Shown here: piece after piece, positions 12,143 to 21,997 of the stretch
Layout of the letters: the number at the start of each line of letters is the position of its first letter
How positions within the stretch are numbered: the stretch's first letter is position 1
Assembly (NCBI GenBank): GCA_026239495.1
Contig: CP110830.1
Location: 1,116,001 to 1,180,000, forward strand
Direction of reading: 5' to 3'
Source: Spiroplasma phoeniceum
Lineage (GTDB): Bacteria > Bacillota_I > Bacilli_A > Mycoplasmatales > Mycoplasmataceae
DNA: 64,000 bases
Notes under the pieces: generated by a model
What the model saw: the letters and a program-made list of their open reading frames with translations, nothing else
Told to the model about the DNA's origin: nothing
The model's database searches: none
Position numbers and translations under genes: made by a program

Positions 12143-12260
12143 AGACTTCTTTCATAACCTAATCTAATTATTTTAAAATTCCTATAAAATATTTTTAAAT
12201 TAAAATAGAAATTATAGGAGATTAAAATTATAAAATTTGATAAATTTAATTTTATTAATG
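12143..12260 (+). mobile_element. IS5-family fragment copy 3 (subfamily A left end)
   Basis: AGACTTCTTTCATAACC, the leader and the first codons of the transposase (start ATG mutated to ATA) are present. The rest is missing. Confidence 0.75.
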
Positions 12261-12536
12261 TGTAAATTGTACTATGAAGTGTGGCACTTTATTTGATTTC
12301 ATTATAACATCAATAAAATAAATGTTCAATATAATTTATTTTAAAAAAATTTAGTAGTTTTGTCTTAAATTTATGAATTTTGACACACCGAAAAATAAAA
12401 TGATTAAAATTTTATAAGTAATTATATTAAAAATTAAACATTTGTATAAAAACTTCTTTTGAAGATAGTCAATGTAAAGATTTTTTAAGTTTAGAGTTTA
12501 TTATATTGGCAACTTCTTGATAATAATTTCTTGAAT
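12261..12536. other. Unassigned remnant between two IS5 copies
   Basis: It begins with TGTAAATTGTACTATGAAGTG, which resembles the IS30-like ends at 3196 and 49950. I see no gene in the remainder. Confidence 0.3.
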
Positions 12537-13606
12537 AGACTTCTTGCGATACCTGGTTTTATTATTAAAATATTATTATAAAATATAATTTATGAGGATA
12601 TTAAATTATGAAATTTGATGAATTTAAAAATATTAATGATAAAGAATGATTAAGATTAACAGGAATAAAACAAGATATTTTTAATAAAATGTTAGATATT
12701 TTACAAGTAGCTGAAATAGAAAAATTTAAAAAAGGTGGCAAAGCTAATAAATTATCACTAGAAAATCGATTATTGATGACTTTATCGTATTGACGAGAAT
12801 ATCGAACTTATTTTCATCTTGGAAAAAATTTCGGAATTAGTGAAGCTAATTGTTATCGCAATATCAAGTGAATTGAAGATATTTTAATTAAACACCCTGA
12901 TTTTCAGCAAGTTGATGGTAAAAAAGCACTAATAAATGATTATTTTAATGATAAAACTATTATTATTGATGCTACCGAAACCCCAATCCAGCGCCCAAAA
13001 AAAGACAAAAACAATCTTATTCTGGTAAAAAGAAAAAACACACTATTAAAACACAAGTAATTATCGAACAAGAAACCAAAAAAATTATTGCAACAAGTTT
13101 TTCACTTGGTAAAAAACACGATTATGCTTTATTTAAAGAATCAAAAATAGCAATTTTAAAAAATACCAAATTAATAGTTGATAGTGGTTATCAAGGAATA
13201 CAAAAAATTCACAATAATGTTATAATGCCCACAAAGAAAACTAAGAAAAAACATTTAAATAAAGAACAAAAACAACATAATAGACTAGTTTCAAAAATAA
13301 GAATTATTATTGAAAATATTTTTGCTATTCTTAAAAAATTTAAAATTATTACAGAAAAATATAGAAATCGTAGAAAACGATTTAGTTTAAGATTTAATTT
13401 AATTGCTTCAATTTATAATTTACAATTATTATAGTTATCATAAAAGATTTATTTAAAATTAACGAATTTGAATAATAAAATAATTTTTCGTTGTGGCAAA
13501 ATATTAAATTTTTAAATAAAAGACATAATTAATTAAAATTATAATTTTATATTAACCCCTTTTTACAAATATTTGAAATTATTTTAATGGGTTATGCAAG
13601 AAGTCT
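12537..13606 (+). mobile_element. IS5-family element copy 4 (subfamily B), intact
   Basis: 1070 bp with inverted ends AGACTTCTTGCGATACC and GGTTATGCAAGAAGTCT. Five other copies have the same length and an open transposase. It is inserted in the remains of an IS3 type II element. Confidence 0.9.
12608..13434 (+). CDS. IS5-family transposase, made by -1 frameshift
   Basis: The zero-frame product is 150 aa and stops at 13060. A slip of -1 on the run CCAAAAAAAG (A AAA AAA at about codons 131-132) joins it to the second frame and gives about 275 aa ending at 13434. The fused protein has an N-terminal helix-turn-helix region and a DDE_Tnp_4-like catalytic core. Candidate residues are Asp about 121 (IIIDATE), Asp about 192 (VDSGYQG) and Glu about 236 (IIENIFAILK). 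The 827-nt span and the slippery run are identical in the other intact copies. The frameshift has not been shown experimentally; it follows from the two-frame arrangement. Confidence 0.85.
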
Positions 13607-14185
13607 AATATGTTATATGAACATAAAAAATTCCCCTATTTACTTAAACGTAATTTTCATTCTAATCAAATGAATCAAAAATAATCAATTGATATTACAA
13701 TAATTAAAATATATTCAGAATCAGTATATTTATTTGCTATTAAAGACTTATTTAGTAATGCAATTGTTGGATACTCACTAACAGTAAGGCTAACAATAAA
13801 TTGAGTAATTAATTGTTTAAAAAAAAGCTTAATTAATCGAAAAATTAAACCTGGTCAATTAATAATTAATTCTGATCAAGGCATTCATTTTACTTCACAT
13901 GCATATTTTGATTTATTAAGAGATTATGGAGTAACTATAAGTATGTCTCGACGCGGAAATTGTTTAGATAATTCACCTATTCAAAATTGGTTTTCAATTT
14001 TAAAAACAGAAAATAAAAATATAACAAAATACAAAAATTTTAATGAGCTAAAAAATATGATAGATAATTATATTGTTGAGTATAATAATTATAGAAGGTT
14101 TTTAAAATTAAAAATGCCTCCAATTAAATTTGAATTAAAAAGCATTTTAAATTAAAAAAATAATTCTCAGTTATTTGAAACTGTG
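13607..14185 (+). pseudogene. C-terminal part of an IS3-family (type II) orfB
   Basis: The frame to 14155 carries the integrase core: an Asp in SIDITIIKIY, an Asp in IINSDQGIHFTS and a Glu in WFSILKTE, in the spacing of D,D(35)E transposases. A TAA at about 13682 breaks it and the 5' part is lost to IS5 copy 4. The right IS end follows at about 14158-14185. Confidence 0.75.
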
Positions 14186-14242
14186 TGTGCTATTATTAGC
14201 ACTTTTTTATTTTTTATTATACAATTTACCCTTGCATATATA

Positions 14243-14248
14243 TATAAT
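14243..14248 (+). promoter_or_regulatory. Probable -10 box of the lipoprotein gene
   Basis: TATAAT lies 43 nt before the start of the lipoprotein gene. I see no convincing -35 at the usual spacing. Confidence 0.4.
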
Positions 14249-14290
14249 GTGACCAGTTAATAAAATAGCAGAAAAAGAGGGTTGGTATAA

Positions 14291-14683
14291 ATGAAAAAAT
14301 TATTAAGTATTATTGGTGCAATATCATTAATAGGAACAGGCACAACAAATTTAGTTGCTTGTAATACACCACAATATAGTGAAGATGAATTAAAAAAAGA
14401 AAAAGAAAAAAATAATATAACTACAAAATATGGTATTTTAGAATGAATAGAAAAACAGGAAAAACCATTTACTGAAGTAGTAGATAATAAGTGATATTAC
14501 ATAATATATAAGGATAATTATAAGAACATAAAATTATCAAAAAGAATAAATAATAATCCAAATGTTAATATTAATTTCCCTTGGTCTAATTCATGAATAA
14601 AAGTTTATCGTTGAAATGGCGAAGAACAAAAATTACCTAATTTAGATATTGATAAAGATGGCAAAGTAATTGTTAAAGAATAA
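14291..14683 (+). CDS. Small predicted lipoprotein
   Basis: 130 aa. The signal peptide MKKLLSIIGAISLIG ends in a lipobox (TNLVAC, Cys about 24). This N-terminus is shared by many Spiroplasma lipoproteins. The mature part is acidic, then rich in Asn and Trp (GILEWIEKQEKPFTEVVDN), with no recognised motif. AGAGGG is placed for the ATG. It stands alone between an IS remnant and an opposed broken gene. Its short length suggests it may be the N-terminal stub of a larger surface protein, but its own stop shows no sign of damage. Confidence 0.7.
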
Positions 14684-14698
14684 CAAAAAGATATTTGT

Positions 14699-16038
14699 TT
14701 ATTTTTTTAGAGTAATTTTAGTAGTGGCATTTGTAGCCATAGATAAATCACCTCGAATATCGCCAAACAATGCACTATGATAAATATTAGCATTTAATAT
14801 TACACTAAATTTAACTTTTAACTTAACACCATCTTTATAAAATAATAATTTACATAATATTTTTACACGAGCAACATTATCGCTTTTATAAAATGAATAA
14901 TTTAAAGGAGCATAGTCGTCTGTTGTAATATCATTTAAAACTATATAATTTGCTAAACTTAAATCATTTTTTGCTAAATTTACAATATCATCAGATCTAG
15001 ATTTTTTTGCATAAACATTTAAATTATTGGGTAATGATGTGTTTAAATTAGTTATATAGAAACTATGATAATTTTTGGCTACTTGTTGTCAAGTATTTAT
15101 TCCTTGTTTTGAAAAGTCATATAATTCATATTCTACATTATAAGTTTTTTCCTTTCCTTCTTTATCATTAATATTTGCATAAATATCTAAATTTACAGCT
15201 AATTTTCTTAAATCAATTTCAATAGGATATAAATTTAAATCAGGTTCAGGTTGTGGAAAAGATTGTGGTCATTCATGTATTACATTGTCATCAATAAATT
15301 GGTCTAAATAACTTAAAGGATATATTGTTAATTAATCTCGAACTGAATTATTATATAAAGATGTTGTTTGTAAACTAATTTGGTAATCCATAATACTAAA
15401 TGGTTCAAATTGATCTATATCATTTGTAAACATATAAATTTTTCATGCAGTTTTACCTAAATTATAAAAACCAACTGCATCAATAATATAAGTATACCCA
15501 TTAATATCTGTTAAAAATTTTTCGCTTAAAGCTCTAAATGCTTAAAATTGACCATCTGCTAAATAAACAATATTATTATCTTAATAATCAAATTGTACTA
15601 AAAAAACACTTAATGCATTTTTATAACCTAAACTTGTGCCATTTTTTTATTATATTTGTGTAATTTTATTTTATCTGTTAAAGTAAAAGCCATACTTTTA
15701 TTACTTGCAATAGCACCAATAATATCATTTACCTCATCTTGCGTATTATATCTAAAAGCATCTAACGGGGTATTTCCTTGATTTTTTGCTGATTGTCTAG
15801 TACTATCTTCAACAATAGGTCAATAAATTTCATCATAAAATGTATAATTTGCTTTGCCAATAAATAAAGGAAGCCCAGTTTTAATATTAGGATAATTTAA
15901 ATTAGTATTTGTATCTATAATTTTTCAATAAATAGGTACTCCAAAAGTTATTGCATTTAAAAAATTACCAATAACTGGTATATCTCTTTGAGTTCAAACA
16001 ACACTTTCAGCTATATCAATTGGCAAACTAATAATATT
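14699..16038 (-). pseudogene. Broken large surface-type protein gene (possibly DUF3688)
   Basis: A long minus-strand coding region ends at 14699 (SMATNATTKITLKK). It contains an in-frame TAA near 15332 and further stops or frameshifts around 15540-15660. The 5' end is cut by IS5 copy 5. Readable segments are rich in Asn, Tyr and Asp, for example NYPNIKTGLPLFIGKANYTF and INTWQQVAKNYHSFYITNL. The composition and the nearby lipoprotein recall the Spiroplasma DUF3688 group. That assignment is from memory and uncertain. Confidence 0.45.
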
Positions 16039-17124
16039 AGACTTCTTGCATAACCCATTAAAATAATTTCAAATATTTGTAAAAAGGGGTTAATATAAAA
16101 TTATAATTTTAATTAATTATGTCTTTTATTTAAAAATTTAATATTTTGCCACAACGAAAAATTATTTTATTATTCAAATTCGTTAATTTTAAATAAATCT
16201 TTTATGATAACTATAATAATTGTAAATTATAAATTGAAGCAATTAAATTAAATCTTAAACTAAATCGTTTTCTACGATTTCTATATTTTTCTGTAATAAT
16301 TTTAAATTTTTTAAGAATAGCAAAAATATTTTAAATAATAATTCTTATTTTTGAAACTAGTCTATTATGTTGTTTTTGTTCTTTATTTAAATGTTTTTTC
16401 TTAGTTTTCTTTGTGGGCATTATAACATTATTGTGAATTTTTTCTATTCCTTGATAACCACTATCAACTATTAATTTGGTATTTTTTAAAATTGCAATTT
16501 TTGATTCTTTAAATAAAGCATAATCGTGTTTTTTACCAAGCGAAAAACTTGTTGCAATAATTTTTTTGGTTTCTTGTTCGATAATTACTTGTGTTTTAAT
16601 AGTGTGTTTTTTCTTTTTACCAGAATAAGATTGTTTTTGTCTTTTTTTGGGCGTTGGATTGGGGTTTCTGTAGCATCAATAATAATAGTTTTATCATTAA
16701 AATAATCATTTATTAGTGCTTTTTTACCAGCGAGTTTTTGAAAATCAGAGTGTTTAATTAAAATATCTTCAATTCACTTGATATTGCGATAACAACTAGA
16801 TTCACTAATATCAAAACTTTTAGCAAGATGAAAATAAGTCCGATATTCTCGTCAATACGATAAAGTCATCGGTAGCCGATTTTCTAGTGATAATTTATTA
16901 GTTTTGCCACCTTTTTTAAATTTTTCTATTTCAGCTACTTGTAAAATATTTAACATTTTATTAAAAGTAGCTTTTTTTGCTCCGGTTAATCGCAATAATT
17001 CTTTATCATTAATAAAATTAAATTTATCAAATTTCATAATTTTAATCTCCTATAATTTCTATTTTAATTTAAAAATATTTTATAGGAATTTTTAAATAAT
17101 TAGACTAGGTTATGCAAGAAGTCT
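16039..17124 (-). mobile_element. IS5-family element copy 5, A/B mosaic, broken
   Basis: The 5' leader and N-terminus are subfamily A (MKFDKFNFIN, start at 17037). The 3' coding part and right end are subfamily B. The slippery A-run is intact, but a TAA replaces the catalytic-Glu codon near 16334, so the transposase is truncated. Confidence 0.85.
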
Positions 17125-17251
17125 ATTGTAAATGATAATGATTTTTATGATGTGAAATACGACAATCAACGGTATTACAATTAACTCAATCAAATGATGT
17201 TGTTATTTCATTTCAAGTTTTATTTATATATTTACTTTTATATTTTTGCAT
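17125..17251 (-). pseudogene. 5' fragment of a phage RuvC-like gene
   Basis: The first 42 codons (MQKYKSKYINKTWNEITTSF ...) match the start of the gene at 47300-48039. The remainder is replaced by IS5 copy 5. Confidence 0.65.
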
Positions 17252-17261
17252 AATATTTTAT

Positions 17262-17945
17262 TCCTTTCTTTTTATTTTTTTAAATAAACAGAAAATCCAT
17301 TTGTTGGTTAATATTTTGATATTTAGTAAGAATATTTTTATTTTGATTTAATTAGCTTAATTCGCCATCCACCTCACTTTTTGGGTGAGTGATGGCCATA
17401 CTAAAATTCTATATTTAAACAGAGCTTATCCCCCAACGGAAGTAAAACAAATTTACCCAGTTATTAATTACGCTTCATTCATCACTAGACAAATTTATAT
17501 AAAGAAAATAACCTTTTGGAGTTCCAACCCTCTTGTTTTTTTAGTGTCCGATATTGTTTTTTCGGTTTAACAGCACTCTTTTTATGAAAACAAGCAAAAA
17601 ATACGCGCTCTGACATTTCGCAAGTGATTAATCTTGCCGAGAATTAAAGAAATAAACAGGAGTAAATCCAATCGCTTTCACAATTTCTTTAAGGGCTTCG
17701 TGCCAAAAATTAGTTATCCATCTTTAAGCATCAAAATATTAAGTTTTAGATTGCATGATTCATCATATAGTACCTTTATTAAAAATGATATTATTAGTTG
17801 TTAAAACGAAAAAATATAATAAATCACAGAAATGAAATTATAAAAATTAACTAATTTGTTGAGTTAATTGGTTAATTTTTAATTTTAAAGATACTATCTG
17901 AGGAACAATGCAAATAAAAAATCGCTCTAATAAGCGATTACTTTA
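17262..17945 (+). repeat. Conserved non-coding module, copy B
   Basis: Same order as copy A: hairpin at about 17371-17397 (GCCATC pairs with GATGGC, different bases from copy A but the same shape), conserved block at 17450-17650, inverted repeat at 17752-17777 and 17886-17912 around a 108-bp core, and a closing AATCGCT/AGCGATT hairpin. It lies just upstream of the RuvC-like fragment on the opposite strand. Confidence 0.6.
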
Positions 17946-18000
17946 ATTTATATTTAATTAATTTATTTATAATTTTTATAAAAAAAGCTTTTTTCTGACT

Positions 18001-18133
18001 ACCTTTTTTGCCATATAAAAATGCACCTCCTGTAAAAGTTTAGTAAAGTTCTTTTTTAATTTTACTTACTTTTTTGGGGTGCATTCTTAACTCAATATTT
18101 TTTTATAATACTTACTAAACTTGGTGTAGTCTA
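18001..18133. mobile_element. IS3 type I terminal remnants
   Basis: 18001-18090 is the left end plus orfA start of IS3 type I on the minus strand. 18091-18133 is a right end (ACTTACTAAACTTGGTGTAG) on the plus strand. Only these ends remain; they have cut the Asp23-like gene. Confidence 0.6.
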
Positions 18134-18234
18134 GATTTTGCATATAAAATAATCTTTTTAATTGTTAATAAACTAACAACAATTGTACCACGATGATTAT
18201 TTTCAATTGTTAATTCATTAAAATTATTATTCAT
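18134..18234 (-). pseudogene. 5' fragment of an Asp23/Gls24-like gene
   Basis: Only about 34 codons (MNNNFNELTIENNHRGTIVV ...) survive before the IS3 remnant. The sequence and the position directly after efp fit the Asp23/Gls24 family, which follows efp in many Firmicutes. GGAGAG precedes the ATG. The rest of the gene is absent here. Confidence 0.5.
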
Positions 18235-18265
18235 CTTCAATCTCTCCTTTTATGAATTGTTAAAA

Positions 18266-18823
18266 TTAAGCTCGTCCGGAATATTTTCCATCAGTAGTTG
18301 AAACAGTAATAACTTCGCCTTCTTTAATAAACAATGGAACCTGTAATTCTCAGCCATTTTCTAGCACTGCTTTTTTCATTGCACCAGAACTAGTGTCGCC
18401 TTTTACTGCTGCTTCTGCCTCAGTAACTTTTAGATCGACCTTATCTGGTAAAATAATTCCCAATACTTCACCATCATATTTGGTAGCAGAAGCCATTACT
18501 CCTTCTTTTAAAAAGTTTTTTTCTCAAACTAGATTAGTTGAGGGAATTTCTAATTGCTCATAAGTTTGCGTATCCATAAAAATGACATTCGTACCATTAT
18601 CATATAAATATTGCATTTCAACCTTATCAATCATTGCTTTTTCAACTTTATCACCACCAGTGAAAGTAATATTTGTTGTTGCATTGCTACGCAAATTTTT
18701 AACTTTTGTTTTAACATGTGCTTGCGCACGACCAGATTTTGAATGTTGTGCTTCAATTATTACGTAAATATTACCATCATATTGAAACGTTAGTCCTGGG
18801 CGGAAATCGTTTACACTAATCAT
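18266..18823 (-). CDS. efp: Elongation factor P
   Basis: 185 aa, the standard length. EF-P binds ribosomes stalled at consecutive prolines and promotes peptide-bond formation. The N-terminal KOW-like domain (MISVNDFRPGLTFQYDGNIY) and the conserved middle (GGDKVEKAMIDKVEMQYLY) are clear. The residue at the loop tip is Arg32 (HSKSGRAQA) rather than the Lys of E. coli or B. subtilis. The gene ends in the conserved TDGKYSGRA. GGAAGAAG lies before the ATG. Its downstream neighbour, an Asp23-like gene 31 nt away, has been cut by an IS. Confidence 0.97.
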
Positions 18824-18855
18824 CTTCTTCTTCCTTTTCTATTATTCGTAGTTTA

Positions 18856-18861
18856 ATTATA
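18856..18861 (-). promoter_or_regulatory. Probable -10 box of efp
   Basis: On the minus strand TATAAT lies about 33 nt before the efp start. No clear -35 is visible. Confidence 0.45.
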
Positions 18862-19736
18862 TCGTAATTTTAAACAGATAGTTATTAAAATCAATAAAAA
18901 GGAGAAAAATTAAGACTACACCCCAAAAATTAAATAAAATTAAAAAAGAACTTTACTAAACTTTTAGAGGAGGTGCATTTTTATATGGCAAAAAAAGAAC
19001 AAAAATTTAAAACATATACTGCAGAATTTAGAAAAAATACAGTAAAACAAATTGAACAAAAATCGCTTACTTATATTTCAAAAAAATATAAAGTAAATAT
19101 AAAAACAATTAATTCATAACAAATAAATTTTAAAAAAGAAATTTTAAATACACCAAAAACCCAAAAAGAACCATTTGGTAAAAAAGATTTAAACTATTAC
19201 AAAGTTAGGTATGAATTATTAAAAAAGCTCGATGACTTTTACAATTAAATAAACAAAAAATAGTATCTTTTATAAAAGAAAATCGTGATAAATGTTCATT
19301 AAAATTATTGCTTGATATAACAGGTTTAAAGCGTAGTTATTGAGATAAATATAAAAATTATTTAAGTAATGGGTAAGGATAACTAACAATTAAAGAATAT
19401 TGTAAAATTCTATGAAGAAAATTTAAAACAATTTGGATATCGTCGGATAACTAAATATTTAAAAGAATATTATGGCATTATTTATAATGCTAAAAAAGTA
19501 TTACGAATTATGAATGAAAATAATATTCAAGCTGAATATTTAAAACGGATGCGTAAAAAATATTAATAAAAAGGACAAAAATAAAAATATAATTAAATAT
19601 TCTGATTTAGAAAATAGTAAATTTAATAAAATTAAAGAAAAATTTAAAGTTTTATTTACTGATGTAACTTATTTAATTTGAAATGATAAAAAACATTATC
19701 AATCAACAATAATTGATTGATATACTAGAATTCTTG

Positions 19737-20796
19737 CGATACCTGGTTTTATTATTAAAATATTATTATAAAATATAATTTATGAGGATATTAAATTATG
19801 AAATTTGATGAATTTAAAAATATTAATGATAAAGAATGATTAAGATTAACAGGAATAAAACAAGATATTTTTAATAAAATGTTAGATATTTTACAAGTAG
19901 CTGAAATAGAAAAATTTAAAAAAGGTGGCAAAGCTAATAAATTATCACTAGAAAATCGATTATTGATGACTTTATCGTATTGACGAGAATATCGAACTTA
20001 TTTTCATCTTGGAAAAAATTTCGGAATTAGTGAAGCTAATTGTTATCGCAATATCAAGTGAATTGAAGATATTTTAATTAAACACCCTGATTTTCAGCAA
20101 GTTGCTGGTAAAAAAGCACTAATAAATGATTATTTTAATGATAAAACTATTATTATTGATGCTACCGAAACCCCAATCCAACGCCCAAAAAAAGACAAAA
20201 AAAATCTTATTCTGGTAAAAAGAAAAAACACACTATTAAAACACAAGTAATTATCGAACAAGAAACCAAAAAAATTATTGCAACAAGTTTTTCGCTTGGA
20301 AAAAAACATGATTATGCTTTATTTAAAGAATCAAAAATCGCAATTTTAAAAAATACCAAATTAATAGTTGATAGTGGTTATCAAGGAATACAAAAAATTC
20401 ACAATAATGTTATAATGCCCACAAAGAAAACTAAGAAAAAACATTTAAATAAAGAACAAAAACAACATAATAGACTAGTTTCAAAAATAAGAATTATTAT
20501 TGAAAATATTTTTGCTATTCTTAAAAAATTTAAAATTATTACAGAAAAATATCGTAATCGTAGAAAACGATTTAGTTTAAGATTTAATTTAATTGCTTCA
20601 ATTTATAATTTACAATTATTATAGTTATCATAAAAGATTTATTTAAAATTAACAAATTTGAATAATAAAATAATTTTTCGTTGTGGCAAAATATTAAATT
20701 TTTAAATAAAAGACATAATTAATTAAAATTATAATTTTATATTAACCCCTTTTTACAAATATTTGAAATTATTTTAATGGGTTATGCAAGAAGTCT
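19737..20796 (+). mobile_element. IS5-family element copy 6 (subfamily B), intact transposase
   Basis: The left end carries a change (AGAATTCTTGCG instead of AGACTTCTTGCG) and has lost a few bases. The right end is GGTTATGCAAGAAGTCT. Confidence 0.88.
19798..20624 (+). CDS. IS5-family transposase (frameshifted), copy 6
   Basis: Zero frame ends at 20250. The -1 frame fusion to 20624 gives about 275 aa, as in the copy at 12608-13434. The slippery run CCAAAAAAAG and the motifs IIIDATE, VDSGYQG and IIENIFAILK are kept. The altered left terminal repeat may impair its transposition. Confidence 0.85.
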
Positions 20797-21225
20797 ATTA
20801 AAATAATCATTTATTAGTGATTTTTTACCGGCGATTTGTTGAAAATCAGAGTGTTTAATTAAAATATATTCAATTCACTTGATATTGCGATAACAACTAG
20901 ATTCACCAATATCAAAACTTTTAGCAAGATAAAAATAAGTCCGATATTCTCGTCAATACGATAAAGTCATCAGTAGCCGATTTTCTAGTGATAATTTATT
21001 AGCTTTGCCACCTTTTTTAAATTTTTCTATTTCAGCTACTTGTAAAATATCTAACATTTTATTAAAAGTAGCTTTTTTTGCTCCGGTTAATCGCAATAAT
21101 TCTTTATAATTAATAAAATTAAATTTATCAAATTTCATAATTTTAATCTCCTATAATTTCTATTTTAATTTAAAAATATTTTATAGGAATTTTAAAATAA
21201 TTAGACTAGGTTATGCAAGAAATCT
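20797..21225 (-). mobile_element. IS5-family fragment copy 7 (subfamily A), 3' truncated
   Basis: The transposase starts at 21138 (MKFDKFNFINYKELLRLTG) and is open for about 113 codons until it meets the right end of copy 6. The outer end reads GGTTATGCAAGAAATCT. Confidence 0.8.
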
Positions 21226-21329
21226 AATAAATAAAAGTTTATAATTCTTTTTTATTAATACTTACTAAACTGGGTACAGTCTAATTTCTTTTAAACAAAT
21301 TTTCTCCAAATATTTTAATTTTATAAAAT

Positions 21330-21996
21330 TGTAAGTTAACCTAAGTATTAATATGGGGGGTTCACCACGATATCGATTTGAGGTTTATAACGCCTTAATA
21401 ATAAAATAATCAGTTGTTTTAGTAATTGCAAAATTACGGGGTGAAAAATAAAATGTTGGATTTAATATAAAAAAATAGGCCACCATATTCTCAACTGGTA
21501 AGGCTTTTTAACACTTTTGCTTCATAATTAAATGTAATGGTATCTAATGCAAGTGGTTGGGTTTGATATAATGTTATCGAAATAATATCAGTTTTATCTG
21601 CAAAATAAATACTATTCTTATTAGCAATAATTTGTACTCATAATAATGCTGTCTTTGCACCATTAATTGCCAGTGATTGTTATGGTAAATCAGTTCACGA
21701 TTTTGAAATTCCATACTTTTCATAAAAAATAAATTTTAATTCCGCATTTGGAATTTCATCATGATATTCATTTGTTTCTAATTCATCATAAATTGCATTT
21801 TGAAATATCCGTCTCAGTCACTTTTGTGGTTGGTTGTTGTTTTTCAAAAACAGGAATTAAAGCTAATTCACTTTTAAATAAAGATAACGAAATTTTACTA
21901 CGATCGCGCGTTTCCATTCTAACACAACTGACAACAATCGCAGGAACACTAATAACCATTAAAGCCGTATAAAGATGTTATAACAAACTTTTTCAT
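21330..21996 (-). pseudogene. Decayed lipoprotein gene after oppA
   Basis: The start MKKFVITSLY is followed by a frameshift into a lipobox segment (ALMVISVPAIVVSC). The mature part SKISLSLFKSELALIPVFEK is then broken again near 21795, with a stop near 21680 and more beyond. The original start overlaps the oppA stop (TAATATG), so this was the last gene of the opp operon. Confidence 0.65.
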
Positions 21997-21997
21997 A

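Larger units (their letters stand above)
18897..21285 (+). mobile_element. IS3 type I element, split by two IS5 copies
   Basis: The left end AGACTACACCCC is followed by orfA at 18985 (MAKKEQKFKTYTAEFRK, TAA at about 19117) and a broken orfB. orfB reads up to STIIDWYTR, where IS5 copy 6 enters at 19737. The right end (ACTTACTAAACTGGGTACAG) is at 21226-21285. Between them lie IS5 copies 6 and 7 back to back. The rest of orfB is deleted, probably through recombination involving the IS5 copies. Confidence 0.65.
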
